Shown piece after piece: positions 62,371 through 64,000 of a stretch of DNA of 64,000 nucleotides. Position numbers and translations under genes: made by a program. The stretch is from JAGNRR01 sp965230665 (GTDB taxonomy: Bacteria; Bacteroidota; Bacteroidia; Chitinophagales; Chitinophagaceae). The first letter of the stretch is position 1; every line of letters starts with the position of its first letter. The stretch is from the NCBI GenBank assembly GCA_965230665.1, contig CBDDLM010000004.1, forward strand, positions 620,001 to 684,000, in the 5' to 3' direction. Below the pieces are notes generated by a model. The model did not search any database, was not told the origin of the DNA, and saw nothing but the letters and a program-made list of their open reading frames with translations.

Positions 62371-62711
62371 TGCTCGTATTTTTTTTGTAAAGGCATATTA
62401 GTTGGATGACCTTGCTCTACACTTTGATAGAGTATGATCATTCCGGATTCTTTGGCCAGATCATGTTCTATTTTTGCTCCTTTGCTATTCTTCCAATCAG
62501 AAAGCATATAAATCGCCTGGCACTCCTTTAGTGCTTTTAAACAAATGTTCATGGCCTCATCCCAATCGCTGCCCTGATAGAGTTTTTTAGGGTTTACCAC
62601 TTCATAGTTTGAGGATTGAAGCTCGTCTTGCGCTCGTGCGAACTTGGCCACAACTTCTGTTTGATCTAAGCCAGTGATCTTACCAGCGATGTAAATTTTA
62701 TATCGTTTCAT
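62352..62711 (-). CDS. DUF4406 nucleoside deoxyribosyltransferase-like protein
   Basis: This 119-residue protein matches DUF4406: YKIYIAGKITGLDQTEVVAK, YEVVNPKKLYQGSDWDEAMN, CQAIYMLSDWKNSKGAKIEH and the final EHDLAKESGMIILYQ. The fold resembles nucleoside 2-deoxyribosyltransferases; in phages the family may modify the nucleotide pool or signalling nucleotides. The active-site Glu (AKIEHDLA) is kept. Confidence 0.85.
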   Translation of the reverse strand: MKRYKIYIAGKITGLDQTEVVAKFARAQDELQSSNYEVVNPKKLYQGSDWDEAMNICLKALKECQAIYMLSDWKNSKGAKIEHDLAKESGMIILYQSVEQGHPTNMPLQKKYEQWRREH

Positions 62712-62724
62712 TTCTGTTTATGGT

Positions 62725-62853
62725 TTATACAGTTTCTTGCCAGCAAACTATTATTACGAATGGGAGTATGAACATAAAGGATCTGTCCTCGTAAGCGATA
62801 CCTAATGCTAGTCCTATGTAACTCTGTGTTGCTATTTTTAGTTTTCTTTTCAT
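62725..62853 (-). CDS. Small membrane protein, coupled to the preceding gene
   Basis: This 42-residue frame (MKRKLKIATQSYIGLALGIA, then FMFILPFVIIVCWQE) starts in an ATGA overlap with the stop codon of the 54-residue gene. The second half is one membrane helix. Coupled start and position in the early operon make it likely real; function unknown. Confidence 0.5.
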   Translation of the reverse strand: MKRKLKIATQSYIGLALGIAYEDRSFMFILPFVIIVCWQETV

Positions 62854-63014
62854 ATTGATACCAGTTTGATTTTAATGATGGAGATTAATGACTGAGGCTT
62901 TTCTATTTTCTGGCTAAGTTTAACTGGAACAACCTCTCGGTTGGCTGCAAATACATCAAGGGTATATTCCTTTTTGTCGTTTAAGAGTTTGAATGTTACT
63001 AAGTAGTTTTTCAT
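62850..63014 (-). CDS. Small phage early protein
   Basis: This 54-residue frame (MKNYLVTFKLLNDKKEYTLD, AANREVVPVKLSQKIEKPQS) looks like a small beta-rich protein. It is 11 bp after the CPEC-type gene and overlaps the next small gene by 4 bp. It is in line with the other early genes. Family not recognised. Confidence 0.5.
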   Translation of the reverse strand: MKNYLVTFKLLNDKKEYTLDVFAANREVVPVKLSQKIEKPQSLISIIKIKLVSI

Positions 63015-63025
63015 GGTGGTAGTGT

Positions 63026-63361
63026 TTAATGATTATAGTGATAACAGAACTCGCATTCGCCATCAAACATGTCAAGTTCGTGTTGTGAGGTGTGATCTAA
63101 ACATTCTGGACAAACTACAGGAGGCGCAATGAATACATCTTCGTGCTTGATATTAATTATATCAACCAAGACTCGTGGCTTTTCTCCTTGTTTGAGGGTG
63201 TCATTAAAAAATTGAATTATGTCTTCTGCAATTTTTTTGGGGTTTTGTAGACTCTGGCTATTATCCAATTGAGCCTCAGTACGTGTCATAGTCTCATCCC
63301 ATACAGTTGAGTCGTCGGCGCCTTTGTTTTTTACTTTCATTGTAAACGTTACTTGTTTCAT
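63026..63361 (-). CDS. Phage early protein with C-terminal zinc-ribbon-like motif
   Basis: This 111-residue protein ends with CPECLDHTSQHELDMFDGEC, then EFCYHYNH: two CxxC knuckles 15 residues apart plus histidines, suited to bind one zinc. The N-terminal part (VTFTMKVKNKGADDSTVWDE) is beta-rich and acidic-basic mixed. A nucleic-acid or protein-contact role is likely; no named family. Confidence 0.55.
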   Translation of the reverse strand: MKQVTFTMKVKNKGADDSTVWDETMTRTEAQLDNSQSLQNPKKIAEDIIQFFNDTLKQGEKPRVLVDIINIKHEDVFIAPPVVCPECLDHTSQHELDMFDGECEFCYHYNH

Positions 63362-63400
63362 ATAATATTTATGGGTTTATAAAGCTTCCCAAGCTGTTAG

Positions 63401-63463
63401 TAGGGAGAGCAGGGTTCGAACCTGCGTAATTTCGCCTTGTGCTTATTACTCCACAACCTCCCT
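63401..63463 (-). ncRNA. Shortened tRNA-like element
   Basis: The minus strand can fold into acceptor AGGGAGG/TCTCCCT (7 pairs, one G-T), discriminator A, a perfect T arm GCAGG TTCGAAC CCTGC, and one further hairpin TTGTG/CACAA with a 10-nt loop. There is no room for separate D and anticodon arms (63 nt in total). A small possible ORF overlaps its 5' part. Confidence 0.55.
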
Positions 63464-63577
63464 GTGTAATGATGCACCCTTGGATTTTAACCTATTATGA
63501 AAAAAAGTGTAATCGCAATCGTTTCGCTCATGGGTAAGAATACCGGAGCTAGGACACATCATTAATTTAAAGAACAT
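63446..63577 (-). CDS. Possible 43-residue early protein
   Basis: The frame (MFFKLMMCPSSGILTHERND, then CDYTFFHNRLKSKGASLHRE) lies between the DUF3164 gene and the CPEC gene and runs into the 5' half of the tRNA-like element. Alternatives are that this gap of 284 bp is only leader and tRNA-like sequence. No family recognised. Confidence 0.3.
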   Translation of the reverse strand: MFFKLMMCPSSGILTHERNDCDYTFFHNRLKSKGASLHREVVE

Positions 63578-63645
63578 CCCTTCTGTTTTACTTCCGTTAG
63601 GGTGGGAAGGTTCGTTTGATTTTTTAGACTAACATAAAATTCAAA

Positions 63646-64000
63646 CTATATCGCTGAGAAGTTTAGTTGTACATCATCATATCCACCCTCTGCATTTCGC
63701 ACCCAAACCCGGAAATAGGTTTTAGATTTTGGACGTCGTATAGCGGCGTCCAATTCGTCCATTGCTTCATGATAAAGCTTGTTTTTGATACGACCGGCAT
63801 GTTTCTTTAGTGAGAGTACTTTCTTAACGTCAAGCTTGCCTCTCGAAGTTTCAAAGGCTGATTTCACGATAGATTGAATAAACTCTTTTTCTGAACTAAC
63901 AGCTTGATCAATAAATGCCATAAGTTTATCCTGTACATTTTTAATGGCCAGATCATCAAATACAATTCGCTCTGTAACATCTACTTGCACCTTAAGCGAA
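63646..64000 (-). CDS. DUF3164 early protein of Mu-like phages (5' end outside window)
   Basis: The frame has no start before the right edge (it reads SLKVQVDVTERIVFDD from the edge inward), so the N-terminus lies beyond the window. The part seen (about 118 residues) has the conserved run QSIVKSAFETSRGKLDVKKV, DELDAAIRRPKSKTYFRVWV, and ends YDDVQLNFSAI, as in DUF3164, a family almost limited to Mu-like early regions. Function unknown. Confidence 0.85.
   Translation of the reverse strand, partial: SLKVQVDVTERIVFDDLAIKNVQDKLMAFIDQAVSSEKEFIQSIVKSAFETSRGKLDVKKVLSLKKHAGRIKNKLYHEAMDELDAAIRRPKSKTYFRVWVRNAEGGYDDVQLNFSAI

Larger units (their letters stand above)
38135..64000. mobile_element. Mu-like transposable prophage (one end; other end beyond the window)
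   Basis: Gene content matches Mu-type phages: DUF3164 and GemA in the early region, gp27/gp28-like terminase, DUF935 portal, F-like and G-like morphogenesis domains, DUF1320 (gp36), I/Z-type protease-scaffold, sheath, tube, tape measure and gp45-48-like baseplate. The boundary near 38135 is inferred from the end repeats and the cut host gene; the exact terminal base and any 5-bp target duplication cannot be fixed without the other end. Transposase A/B genes are not in view. Unlike Mu, the head-packaging genes run opposite to the tail genes. Confidence 0.85.

Overview
The window is low-GC DNA from a Bacteroidota chromosome, most likely a marine or freshwater flavobacterium-like organism, carrying a Mu-type prophage. 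The host assignment rests on a complete SprA/Sov (the outer-membrane translocon of the type IX secretion system), two proteins with T9SS sorting domains, a bacterial PUR-alpha-like protein, several TAnnTTTG (Bacteroidota sigma) promoters, and genes that lack Shine-Dalgarno sites.

Host part (1-about 38,134). It opens with the 5' part of a T9SS-exported BNR-repeat protein (minus strand, cut by the window edge), then a PUR protein, lepA, a group of small lipoproteins, prs-rplY, mgtE, and a stand-alone B12-binding domain. The ruvA-sprA pair and a large DUF4175-type membrane coiled-coil protein follow. Next come accA, a DUF6913 protein overlapping dapA, a DCC-family protein, an L,D-transpeptidase, rnz-plsC, ung, a type-23 toxin-domain exported protein, the DUF177-rpmF-plsX operon, a gliding/T9SS type-B protein, a DUF1801 protein, a TonB-domain protein and an amidohydrolase lipoprotein. 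The last host gene (37,580-38,134) encodes a small polytopic membrane protein. It carries an in-frame TAA at codon 4 and appears cut at its 3' end by the prophage.

Prophage part (about 38,135 to beyond 64,000). Gene content is that of a Mu-like transposable myophage: DUF3164, GemA, gp27/gp28-like terminase, gp29 portal fused to an F-like domain, gpG, gp36 and gp37-like proteins, I/Z-type protease-scaffold, capsid, HeH protein, sheath, tube, tape measure and gp45-48-like baseplate. The transposase end lies outside the window. The visible end has two 17-bp direct repeats 23 bp apart, the expected form of transposase-binding end sites. A DNA adenine methylase sits against this end, where Mu has mom. 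Unlike Mu, the head-packaging genes (53,886-59,710, plus strand) diverge from the protease-capsid-lysis-tail operon (53,728-38,185, minus strand). The control region between them holds three perfect palindromes. The early genes read leftward from the right edge and converge on the head operon.

Most unusual items: an initiator-tRNA-like gene (CAT anticodon, C1xA72 mismatch) inside the tail operon; a second, shortened tRNA-like element in the early region; a nested inverted repeat in the leader of the methylase gene; an apparent -1 frameshift tail-assembly chaperone; a single-protein (unimolecular) spanin; a capsid protein with an N-terminal hydrophobic extension; and a portal/MuF fusion.
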